Of a stretch of DNA of 64,000 bases, positions 17,966-25,841 are shown one piece after another. The stretch covers positions 1 through 64,000 of the forward strand of contig CAWDOP010000013.1 of the NCBI GenBank assembly GCA_963804005.1, given 5' to 3'. Within the stretch, counting starts at the first letter, position 1; every line of letters starts with the position of its first letter. Under the pieces are notes generated by a model, which did no database searches, had not been told where the DNA came from, and was given only the letters and a program-made list of their open reading frames with translations. The DNA comes from JAGXRK01 sp963804005. Lineage in GTDB: Bacteria; Bacteroidota; Ignavibacteria; Ignavibacteriales; Ignavibacteriaceae. Position numbers and translations under genes: made by a program.

Positions 17966-19621
17966 TCAAGCGATTTCTTCTCCGCCTAACTCTTCAATAA
18001 TTAGATTTTCGATGGGATCAGTTCCACTTTTTTTCTTAGTTTTTGAGGTTTTTTCAGAAACTTTTGTTGCTTTATTCTCTCCAAACTTCAGATTGAGCTT
18101 TTTTCCAAATATTTGTAGTACTTTTTTATCAATATAATCTTTGTGTAAGGAAAAGTCTTTCTCTATTTCCTCGGAAGAAGCATTAAGTGTCAGATTTTGT
18201 CCGTCGAATTCAACTAGTTGAATGTTTGAGAATACGTTACCTAATAGTAATGCTCTTTCCTGACTTATTGATTCAATCAAATTTTGCCAGGTTGATACGA
18301 CATTTTTAAAATCAATAAAGGGATTAGGAGCTAAAGATACATTTACTTGTGATGAATCAGTCTCGATTACGCTCTCTTTTTGTGTGAGCTTTGTTTCAAC
18401 TTTGTTTTCTTTACTCACAGCAGGAACATCTAATTTCTGTGAAGCTTTTTTTTGAGGTTCAGCTACTGTATAAGAACTTTTTTTTGGACTATTGCCGGAA
18501 TCAATCTCTGAAATAATTTCACTGATTGTTTGTGATCTTTCCATGCCGATTAAATGAGTTAGGGAAATTTCAATTTTTAATCTCTGATTTTGTGAGTAAC
18601 GAATTTCCTGCTGAGTTTTGTTTACAAAATTTAATAAACGTATCATATCACCTTTTGAGAAAGTATCTATATACTCAGCATATTTTTTCCTGTAAACTTC
18701 TGCCGATTCGATCAGTGCGGTTTTTTGTGTTATTGTTACTGTAAGAATATTTCTGAAATGTTCGCCAAGTCCGTCAAGAAAATCAATAAAGTCCCAGCCA
18801 TTTTTATAAAGAATATCTGTCGTTTCAAATACCGCTTTAAAATCTTTATTCAAAACTGCATCAGAAATTTGGAAGTACAATTCCTCATCTATCAGGTTTA
18901 ACATTTTAGAAACAGTTTTAAAATCAATTTTATTTCCGCAAAATGCTATTACCTGATCAAAATAACTTTCAGCGTCACGCAAAGCACCATCGGCTTTTTT
19001 CGAAATAGTTGTTAATGTTTTATCATCAATTTCAATTTCTTCTGCTTTAGCAATCATGTTAAGCTGATCTTTTATTACGTCAAGCTGAATACGTCTGAAG
19101 TCAAATCTTTGGCAGCGTGAAATTATTGTAAGTGGAACTTTATGAACATCTGTAGTCGCGAAAATAAAAATTGTGTGTGCCGGTGGTTCTTCCAAAGTTT
19201 TAAGGAATGCATTGAAAGATTCCTTTGTCAACATATGAACTTCATCTATAATGTAAACTTTATACTTACCACGTGTAGGTGCATATTTTACGGATTCACG
19301 TAAAGTTCTAATTTCATCAATACCCCTGTTTGAAGCGCCGTCAATTTCAATAATATCCATAGTTTGGGAATTAGAAATTGATACACACATCGAACATTTA
19401 TTGCAGGGTTCAAAGTCCTGTGGATTTTCACAGTTGAGCGACTTAGCAAGGATTCTTGCAGTAGTAGTTTTTCCAACACCTCTGGGACCTGTAAATAAAA
19501 AAGCGTGAGCAATTTTTCCGCTCTTAATTGCATTCTTAAGAGTTGAAGTTATATGTTCCTGACCAACAACTTCATTAAATTTTTGCGGGCGCCATTTTCG
19601 CGCTGTTACCTGGTATTCCAT
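17966..19621 (-). CDS. dnaX: DNA polymerase III subunit gamma/tau
   Basis: The clamp-loader ATPase of 551 residues. The start MEYQVTARKWRPQKFNEVVGQ is canonical. Walker A GPRGVGKT is at residues 45-52, the zinc cysteines at 64, 73, 76 and 79, and the DEVH box at 126-129. SRCQRFDF (sensor region) follows. Beyond about residue 360 the protein becomes a lysine- and serine-rich tau-like linker, then a short conserved C-terminal domain. It starts six bases after the end of msrC, so the genes are probably co-transcribed with lon upstream. I found no clear programmed frameshift site that would yield a separate gamma form in the domain-III region. Confidence 0.96.
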   Translation of the reverse strand: MEYQVTARKWRPQKFNEVVGQEHITSTLKNAIKSGKIAHAFLFTGPRGVGKTTTARILAKSLNCENPQDFEPCNKCSMCVSISNSQTMDIIEIDGASNRGIDEIRTLRESVKYAPTRGKYKVYIIDEVHMLTKESFNAFLKTLEEPPAHTIFIFATTDVHKVPLTIISRCQRFDFRRIQLDVIKDQLNMIAKAEEIEIDDKTLTTISKKADGALRDAESYFDQVIAFCGNKIDFKTVSKMLNLIDEELYFQISDAVLNKDFKAVFETTDILYKNGWDFIDFLDGLGEHFRNILTVTITQKTALIESAEVYRKKYAEYIDTFSKGDMIRLLNFVNKTQQEIRYSQNQRLKIEISLTHLIGMERSQTISEIISEIDSGNSPKKSSYTVAEPQKKASQKLDVPAVSKENKVETKLTQKESVIETDSSQVNVSLAPNPFIDFKNVVSTWQNLIESISQERALLLGNVFSNIQLVEFDGQNLTLNASSEEIEKDFSLHKDYIDKKVLQIFGKKLNLKFGENKATKVSEKTSKTKKKSGTDPIENLIIEELGGEEIA

Positions 19622-19627
19622 AAAATA

Positions 19628-20116
19628 TTATAAGATCTCATTTACTAAAAAATTTACTAATTCTTCTAAGTATTTTTTATCCGTTTCATCAAACGAATTT
19701 AATGATGATGAATCAAGATCCAGGACACCATAAAGTTTATCATCTTTAATAATCGGAACAACAATTTCTGATTTTGATTCAACATCGCAAGCAATATGTC
19801 CGGGAAATTTATCTACATCAGGAACTATAGCGGTTTCTCTTTTTTCTGCTGCTGTTCCGCAAACACCTTTACCAATTTGAATTTTTGTACAAGCTACTTT
19901 TCCCTGAAAAGGACCGAGATATAATTCTTTTCCATCATAAAGATAAAAACCAACCCAGCTTATCTTATGAAAAGTCTGTTTTAATGCGGCAGTGAAATTA
20001 GAAAGATTGGCAAGAATGTTATCATTCTTACTAAGCAAAGATTTTATTTGCTTGATGAGTAGTTTATACTTCTCATCAGTTGAAACATCTTTGTTTATAG
20101 TTATTGTTTCTGCCAA
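19628..20116 (-). CDS. msrC: Free methionine-(R)-sulfoxide reductase (GAF domain)
   Basis: A 162-residue single GAF-domain protein. The three cysteines that define fRMsr enzymes are present: Cys76 in GKVACTKI, Cys86 in GKGVCGTA and Cys110 in HIACDVESKSEIVVP. WVGFYLYDGKELYLGPFQG is the family signature near the N-terminus. The enzyme reduces free Met-(R)-sulfoxide in the cytoplasm, using thioredoxin to resolve the disulfide. It lies three bases downstream of lon, so protein quality control and oxidative repair genes share a transcript. Confidence 0.92.
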   Translation of the reverse strand: MAETITINKDVSTDEKYKLLIKQIKSLLSKNDNILANLSNFTAALKQTFHKISWVGFYLYDGKELYLGPFQGKVACTKIQIGKGVCGTAAEKRETAIVPDVDKFPGHIACDVESKSEIVVPIIKDDKLYGVLDLDSSSLNSFDETDKKYLEELVNFLVNEIL

Positions 20117-20119
20117 TGA

Positions 20120-22564
20120 TTAACTTTTTTTCTTTTTTGATTTTACAGTTCTTTCCGTTTTCTTGATGATTTTCTTCAATGCCGGAAAAACGTGTGGAAT
20201 AGCATCTTCAAGCTTATCAATGGGAATGATTTTCATTCCTTCTTTCACCTTCTGCGGAATTTCTTTCAAATCAATTTCATTTCCTTTTGGAATAAGGACT
20301 TTTTTAATCCCATTTCTTTTTGCTGCAAGAAGTTTTTCTGTCAATCCACCTATCATAAGAATATTACCCGTAAGTGTTATTTCGCCAGTCATAGCAACAT
20401 CGTTGGATGCAGGTTTACCGCTAACAACTGAAAGCATTGCCATCGCCATTGTAATTCCTGCTGAAGGTCCGTCTTTAGGAATTGATCCTTCAGGAAGATG
20501 GATATGAATTTCTTTTCCTTTAAAGAAATCCGGATTTAATCCTAGGTGCTTTGCTTTTGATCTTAAATAACTCAATGCAGCATGAGCAGATTCTTTCATA
20601 ACATTTCCAAGCTGACCGGTAAGAGTAAGTTTTCCTTGTCCGTTCATGATAGTAACATCAACAGTCAGTATTTCACCACCAACACTTGTCCATGCTAAAC
20701 CTGTAACACTACCAATGCGATTTGCTTTGTTATGAAGTAAACTTCTATAACGAGGAACTTTCAGATATTCTTCAATTTTCTTCTCATCAATGCTGTATTT
20801 TGATTTTGTTTTGGTTTTACCATTACCTGATTCTTTTAGAACTATATCTCTAGCAATTTTTCGGCATATAGTTGCCAATTCTCTTTCAAGATTTCTTACT
20901 CCTGCTTCGCGTGTATATTCTGTAATTATTTTTTTAATTGAAGGATCAGTTATTTCGACATTCTTTTTTTCAAGTCCGTGTGCCTTAAGTTGCTTTTGAA
21001 TAATATGTCGTTTTGCTATTTCAATTTTATCGTGTTCAAGATAGCCCGGCAGTTCAATAATTTCCATTCTATCCTGCAGAGGAAGAGGAATATTATATCT
21101 TACATTTGCTGTTGTTATGAACATAACATTGCTGAGATCATAATCAACTTCAACGTAATGATCGTTAAATGTATGATTCTGTTCGGGATCGAGAACTTCA
21201 AGCATTGCTGATGATGGATCGCCTCTGAAATCCATGCTCATTTTATCAATTTCATCAAGGAGGATGACGGGATTTATTGTTCCCGCTCTCTTCATAGACT
21301 GAACAATTTTTCCAGGCATTGATCCGATATAGGTTCTGCGGTGCCCTCTAATTTCAGCTTCATCTCTAACACCGCCAAGACTAATTCTTACAAAATTTCT
21401 TCCAAGTGCACGTGCAATCGATTTGCCAAGAGAAGTTTTGCCTACTCCGGGAGGTCCCACAAAGCATAGTATTTGTCCACGCATTTGCTTAACAAGATTA
21501 AGAACAGCAATGTGCTCAATGATTCTTTCTTTGGGTTTTTCTAATCCGAAGTGATCTTCATCGAGAATTTTTTGAACGTGTTTGATATCAAGATTGTCTT
21601 TTGTCCTTTTGGACCAGGGTATTTCAAGCAACCAATCAAGATAGTTTCTGATAACTGTTGATTCAGGAGACATTGGAGGAGTTTTTTTAAGTTTAGCAAA
21701 CTCTTCCTTTGCCTTTGTTTCAACCTCCTTGGGCATCTTCGCATTTTTAATTCCATCACGAATTTTGTTAAACTCGGGTGAACCATCTTCATCTTCACCA
21801 AGTTCATCCTGAAGAATTTTTATTTGTTCTTGAATGATAAACTTTCGCTGAGACTTTGAAATGTTTTCGTGTACTTTTGTATCAATTTCCTTTTCAATTT
21901 TCAGAATATCTATTTCTGAATTTAAAATTTTAACAATCTCAAAAAATTGTTCTTTAAGAGTAAACTTTTGCAAAAGAGTTTGCTTTACTTCAATAGATTG
22001 TGTGATATTTGCAGCTGCGTAAAAAAGTTTACGATCGGGCTCTTCAATATTATCAAAAGCAGTTATTGTCTCATTTGGAACCTGACGGCTGATTTTTACA
22101 TAATCTTTAAAGAGATGACTCATTTGTCGAACGAGGGCATTCATTTCATGATCATTTTCCAGCTTGTTAACTATAACTTCAATTTCACCTTCAAAAAATT
22201 CCTTACGATCAGTAAATTTTTTTATTCTGCCTTGTAAAAGTCCATCAACGAGAATTTTCATTAAGCCATTCGGCAATTTTAGTATCTGAACTATTTTTGC
22301 TATTGTTCCTTCTTCATAAATATCCTCAGATTTAGGATCTTCGATAGTGGATTTCTTTTGTGTTGAAAGGAAAATATATTTTGTTGTTTCTACTGCATAG
22401 TTGGCAGCACGAATTGATTGTTCTCTACCAACAAGAACAGGAAAAATCATGTATGGAAAGATTACAATATCTCTTAATGGAAGAATTGGAAGTACTGCCG
22501 GAATATCATTTATTAGTGTTTTTTCGTCATTCGGATTAATTTCTATTTCTCCGTAATTATTCAA
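20120..22564 (-). CDS. lon: ATP-dependent protease Lon
   Basis: An 814-residue LonA protease. The N-terminal substrate-binding domain begins LPILPLRDIVIFPYMIFPVLVGRE. The AAA+ module has Walker A GPPGVGKTSLGKS, ILLDEIDKM and the GGVRDEAEIRGHRRTYIG pore/arginine region. The protease domain has the catalytic Ser701 in KDGPSAG and Lys744 in GGLTEKLLAA, spaced 43 residues apart as in E. coli. The start is TTG at 22564 with AGGAG six bases upstream; no ATG occurs before the conserved N-domain. It heads a minus-strand run with msrC and dnaX. A near-perfect promoter lies upstream. Confidence 0.96.
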   Translation of the reverse strand: MNNYGEIEINPNDEKTLINDIPAVLPILPLRDIVIFPYMIFPVLVGREQSIRAANYAVETTKYIFLSTQKKSTIEDPKSEDIYEEGTIAKIVQILKLPNGLMKILVDGLLQGRIKKFTDRKEFFEGEIEVIVNKLENDHEMNALVRQMSHLFKDYVKISRQVPNETITAFDNIEEPDRKLFYAAANITQSIEVKQTLLQKFTLKEQFFEIVKILNSEIDILKIEKEIDTKVHENISKSQRKFIIQEQIKILQDELGEDEDGSPEFNKIRDGIKNAKMPKEVETKAKEEFAKLKKTPPMSPESTVIRNYLDWLLEIPWSKRTKDNLDIKHVQKILDEDHFGLEKPKERIIEHIAVLNLVKQMRGQILCFVGPPGVGKTSLGKSIARALGRNFVRISLGGVRDEAEIRGHRRTYIGSMPGKIVQSMKRAGTINPVILLDEIDKMSMDFRGDPSSAMLEVLDPEQNHTFNDHYVEVDYDLSNVMFITTANVRYNIPLPLQDRMEIIELPGYLEHDKIEIAKRHIIQKQLKAHGLEKKNVEITDPSIKKIITEYTREAGVRNLERELATICRKIARDIVLKESGNGKTKTKSKYSIDEKKIEEYLKVPRYRSLLHNKANRIGSVTGLAWTSVGGEILTVDVTIMNGQGKLTLTGQLGNVMKESAHAALSYLRSKAKHLGLNPDFFKGKEIHIHLPEGSIPKDGPSAGITMAMAMLSVVSGKPASNDVAMTGEITLTGNILMIGGLTEKLLAAKRNGIKKVLIPKGNEIDLKEIPQKVKEGMKIIPIDKLEDAIPHVFPALKKIIKKTERTVKSKKKKS

Positions 22565-22596
22565 ATTTTTCTCCTAAGTTTGCGTTAAATATCGGT

Positions 22597-22627
22597 CAAA
22601 TATACCCAATTAGTATTGTGCTATCAA
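22597..22627 (-). promoter_or_regulatory. Bacteroidota-type promoter of lon
   Basis: On the minus strand, TTG (22627-22625), 20 bases, then TATATTTG (22604-22597). This is an exact match to TTG-N(17-23)-TAnnTTTG. Transcription would start near 22590, leaving a leader of about 25 bases before the lon TTG. Confidence 0.75.
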
Positions 22628-22656
22628 GGAATGAAAACTTCACTAAGACCAACATT

Positions 22657-22670
22657 ATTACATATGTAAT
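22657..22670. promoter_or_regulatory. 14-bp perfect palindrome in the lon-suhB divergent region
   Basis: ATTACATATGTAAT reads the same on both strands. It is positioned upstream of the lon promoter and 25 bases before suhB, where a dimeric repressor or activator could act on either gene. No binding protein can be named. Confidence 0.4.
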
Positions 22671-22694
22671 ATTTATATTTCATATGAGGAAAAC

Positions 22695-23459
22695 ATGATA
22701 AACGATTTAATTCACATTGCTAAAGCATCCGGAGAAATTGTTCGAGAGGGTTTTGGTAAAAATATTCAGATAGAGTATAAAACGGGCGAAAATAATTTAG
22801 TAACAGAGATAGACAAAAAAGCTGAGCAAACAATAATTGAATTCATTCAAAAAAAGTATCCTTCGCACGGCATTCTTTCTGAGGAAAGGGGAGAGTTAAA
22901 AAAAGATTCCGAATATCTTTGGGTGATTGATCCTTTAGATGGAACGACTAATTTTGCACATGGACTTCCGATCTTTTCAGTTTCTATTGGTCTTCAGGAA
23001 AACAATAAAACCATTGCAGGAGTAGTGTACGATGTTATGCGCGATGTTATTTATACAGCAGAAATTGACAAAGGCTCATTTGCAAATGGGAGAAAACTAT
23101 ATAAAAGCCAAAGAGATAAACTATCTCATTCAATGCTTGTAACAGGCTTTCCATATAATATTAAAGAGAATCCTGAAAAAGCATTCGAAAGATTTGAAAC
23201 AATGACTCGTTCATCCAGAGCTGTTCGCAGACTTGGTTCGGCTGCAATTGATTTTTGTTATGTTGCTGCAGGAGTGTTCGAAGGTTTCTGGGAAGTTCAT
23301 TTACATCCCTGGGATATTTGTGCCGGCAAACTTATTGTTGAAGAAGCAGGTGGGAAAGTAACAGACTTTGATGGTAGTGATATGGATATTTTTTCTAAAC
23401 GTGTTCTTGCTTCAAACGGATTTGTTCATCAACAGATGATTGATTTATTGATAAAATAA
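22695..23459 (+). CDS. suhB: Inositol-1-monophosphatase family protein
   Basis: A 254-residue Mg-dependent phosphatase of the IMPase/SuhB family. The metal-binding motifs are LSEERG (Glu), DPLDGTTNFAHGLP (the two Asp of motif 1) and WDICAGKLIVEEAGG (motif 2). Members hydrolyse inositol phosphates or related sugar phosphates. SuhB of E. coli also takes part in rRNA antitermination, which cannot be judged here. GAGGA precedes the ATG at a good distance. Transcribed divergently from lon. Confidence 0.92.
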   Translation: MINDLIHIAKASGEIVREGFGKNIQIEYKTGENNLVTEIDKKAEQTIIEFIQKKYPSHGILSEERGELKKDSEYLWVIDPLDGTTNFAHGLPIFSVSIGLQENNKTIAGVVYDVMRDVIYTAEIDKGSFANGRKLYKSQRDKLSHSMLVTGFPYNIKENPEKAFERFETMTRSSRAVRRLGSAAIDFCYVAAGVFEGFWEVHLHPWDICAGKLIVEEAGGKVTDFDGSDMDIFSKRVLASNGFVHQQMIDLLIK

Positions 23460-23650
23460 ATGAAATCTTGATGCTTTTAACTTAGTCTTCCTTGTTTTTT
23501 TACACTTCTAAGTAATTTTTACCATTCTTAACAAAACTCCACGTAATATTAACGAAAATGCATCAATTCATGGTAATAATGGAAAATTTATTAACTGGCA
23601 CAGAATTTCTACTAATAGGAGAAAAACTTGTTAAAATTTTTTACATAAGA

Positions 23651-24244
23651 ATGAATTATATGGAAACCCAATTAGCTACCAGTACTGGACTTTCTGATAA
23701 AGAATTACTACAAAAATTATGTACTAATGATCCTGAAGCACTAGAGCTTCTATATGATCGTTACTCACCTATTCTTTATACTCAAATAAAAAAAATTGTT
23801 GAAGATGAAGAAACTACTGAAGCAGTTCTTACAGAAGTTTTCATTATTATTTGGAAATGGGCTGAGCATTTTGACTTCACAATAAATAATGTTTATGCGT
23901 GGATGATAATTCTGGCTAGAAGGAAAGCTATTGATACTCTAAAAAGAAAAAGAGGCGATGACGGCTTAGCTGAATATTCTGACGAATATGAAATTCAAAA
24001 CATACTGCCAAGACTATCAAAAAAAATTAGAATTCTTGAATTAGACAAAATTATTAGTAAAATCGATAAAATTTCTAATTTGTTAAATGTTCTCAGCATA
24101 GAGCAAAAGGAAATATTATTATCTGTTTATTATAAAGGATTAGAAGACAGAATCATCGCTGAAAAACTTAATATCCCTGTTGCTTCAGTGAGATTAAAAC
24201 TGCAGTTCGTAATGGAAATCCTTATGAAAAAACTTTATAAATAG
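23651..24244 (+). CDS. ECF-type RNA polymerase sigma factor
   Basis: From the ATG at 23651 the protein is 197 residues. Region 2 is visible in DPEALELLYDRYSPILYTQIKKIV and AWMIILARRKAIDTLKRKR (region 2.4-like). Region 4 is in LNVLSIEQKEILLSVYYKGLEDRIIAEKLNIPVASVRLKL, a helix-turn-helix with the AEKL.IP..SV pattern. It resembles the SigK/SigL-type ECF group paired with RskA-like anti-sigma factors. An upstream in-frame ATG at 23558 would add a 31-residue extension without family similarity. The next gene starts ten bases downstream and probably encodes its anti-sigma partner. Confidence 0.88.
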   Translation: MNYMETQLATSTGLSDKELLQKLCTNDPEALELLYDRYSPILYTQIKKIVEDEETTEAVLTEVFIIIWKWAEHFDFTINNVYAWMIILARRKAIDTLKRKRGDDGLAEYSDEYEIQNILPRLSKKIRILELDKIISKIDKISNLLNVLSIEQKEILLSVYYKGLEDRIIAEKLNIPVASVRLKLQFVMEILMKKLYK

Positions 24245-24254
24245 AGAGAACAAA

Positions 24255-25769
24255 ATGGAAAAGTCCCGTGTCATTGAATTAATTAAGCTGGATGTTTTAG
24301 ATGTCAACATTAAACAGGATACTGAAGCACTCCAGTCTTTGAAAAAAAATAATGCTGATTTCCCTTGGGAAGAGTATGGTTATTATCAAAACTTAGTAGC
24401 ATTGGTGGCAGCTACTACTAGTTTACAGATTCCGTCTCCCGCTTTAAAAAAAGTAGTTTTATCCAAAGTATTAAGCTATAAAAATGTAGTTCAACAAATT
24501 GAAAAGGAAGAGACTGCTCACGAAATAGATACTGAAATAACAAAACAAGATAATAATTCCTATGAAGAAATTGCGGAAGTCTTAGAAGCTGCTCCAGCAA
24601 ACGATGTTTCTGTTATTGAACACCAAAGTAGAGTCCAAGGAAGAAATGATACAAAAGTTAGAAAAGAGCCTATTTCTTTCAGAGAACCAAATTATTCAAA
24701 TATTCACATTCTCTTTGAGGAGAAGCAAAATAAAGTTGTCAGAGAAAAAGAACTACAGTCCAAAATTATTCAGGAGAAAAAGGAAGTACTTGAAAAACAA
24801 AAAGAATCACTCATAAAAGAAAATGTAATTTTAGATAGTCATGAGGAAGTTTCTGAAAAACAAATACAAATTCCTGACAACCATACAGAATATCCGATTA
24901 ATAAAAATGACAAGGAAAACATTGTAACTCACTCTATTGAAGATAAAATTGAAATAAAAGAAGAAAATAAACCCTTAAATGAATTAGTTAATGAGTATGA
25001 TCTTTCTTCTTCCAGTGCTAACAATGAACTTTATTCATTTGCTCCTCGAAAATGGTATCAGAAAAAAGTTCTTGTTAGTTCTGCTGCAGTCGGATTGATT
25101 GTTGTGTCTATAGTATTAGTTGGATTATTTAGTTCTTCAAGTGATACAAAGGGTAATCCGGTTAGTAATTCTGATAATAAAATAATGGTTTCAAATATTC
25201 AAAATAATGATCATCAAAATACACAGCCAGATTTAGCTATTATGGAGAATGCTAAAGTAACAGATATAAAAAATAAATCGGATCAGCAGCCTATTATTGA
25301 AAACAATAAAAAACCAAGATTACCCGAAGCTCCTAAACTGATTGAAGTGCCTATCACTGAACTGGTTGAGAGTAACGACAATTCAAAAACTGAGAATGCT
25401 GAAGAAGTTGTAAAGGAAGAATTGCCTGTGGTTATTCCTCCGAAGGTAGAAAAGAAATTGGAAGAAGAGTCACCATATTTCGTTGCTGTGGAAGAAATGC
25501 CTGCACCAATTGGAGGTATAACTTCGATTCAAAGTAAAATTACTTATCCTGAAATTGCTATAAGAGCAGGTGTTGAAGGTAAAGTTTATATCTTAGCTTT
25601 TGTTGATGAAGTTGGTACTGTAACTAAAGCAGAAGTAGTTAAAGGTATTGGCTCAGGATGTGATGAAGCAGCAATGAATGCAGTTCTTAGTACAAAATTT
25701 AAACCCGGCGTACAAAGAGGAAAACCTGTAAAAGTTAAGATTACAATTCCTATTGTATTTAAAAAATAA
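24255..25769 (+). CDS. Putative anti-sigma factor fused to TonB C-terminal domain
   Basis: A 504-residue single-pass membrane protein. Residues about 1-75 (IELIKLDVLDVNI..., YYQNLVALVAATTSLQIPSPALKKVVLSKVL) resemble the cytoplasmic part of RskA-type anti-sigma factors, including the 'alkkvvls' helix before the linker. Residues about 80-265 are a charged, Glu/Lys-rich, low-complexity linker. One transmembrane helix is at about 272-292 (VLVSSAAVGLIVVSIVLVGLF). A Pro/Lys/Glu-rich periplasmic stretch follows. A TonB C-terminal domain closes the protein at about 421-504, with YPEIAIRAGVEGKVYILAFVD and AAMNAVLSTKFKPG. Position directly behind the sigma factor supports regulation of it. The TonB domain suggests coupling to an outer-membrane receptor, which is inference. 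A strong terminator follows. Confidence 0.78.
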   Translation: MEKSRVIELIKLDVLDVNIKQDTEALQSLKKNNADFPWEEYGYYQNLVALVAATTSLQIPSPALKKVVLSKVLSYKNVVQQIEKEETAHEIDTEITKQDNNSYEEIAEVLEAAPANDVSVIEHQSRVQGRNDTKVRKEPISFREPNYSNIHILFEEKQNKVVREKELQSKIIQEKKEVLEKQKESLIKENVILDSHEEVSEKQIQIPDNHTEYPINKNDKENIVTHSIEDKIEIKEENKPLNELVNEYDLSSSSANNELYSFAPRKWYQKKVLVSSAAVGLIVVSIVLVGLFSSSSDTKGNPVSNSDNKIMVSNIQNNDHQNTQPDLAIMENAKVTDIKNKSDQQPIIENNKKPRLPEAPKLIEVPITELVESNDNSKTENAEEVVKEELPVVIPPKVEKKLEEESPYFVAVEEMPAPIGGITSIQSKITYPEIAIRAGVEGKVYILAFVDEVGTVTKAEVVKGIGSGCDEAAMNAVLSTKFKPGVQRGKPVKVKITIPIVFKK

Positions 25770-25788
25770 TTTGGTTGGTGTTTAAAGG

Positions 25789-25827
25789 AAGCCTTCAAGG
25801 CCTAGTTCAGACCTTGAAGGCTTTTTT
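25789..25827 (+). terminator. Strong rho-independent terminator
   Basis: A perfect 12-bp stem AAGCCTTCAAGG/CCTTGAAGGCTT, an 11-base loop and a T run. It lies between convergent genes; the stem begins 20 bases after the TonB-fusion gene. Confidence 0.93.
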
Positions 25828-25841
25828 ATAGGCTATTCTTA

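Noticed and set aside
17966..19621. A dnaX-type programmed frameshift yielding gamma
   Set aside because: A-runs occur only near the end of the tau tail and not at a position that would give a gamma-sized product.
23558..23650. Longer start for the ECF sigma factor
   Set aside because: The extra 31 residues show no sigma-factor character; the ATG at 23651 directly precedes region 1.2/2-like sequence.
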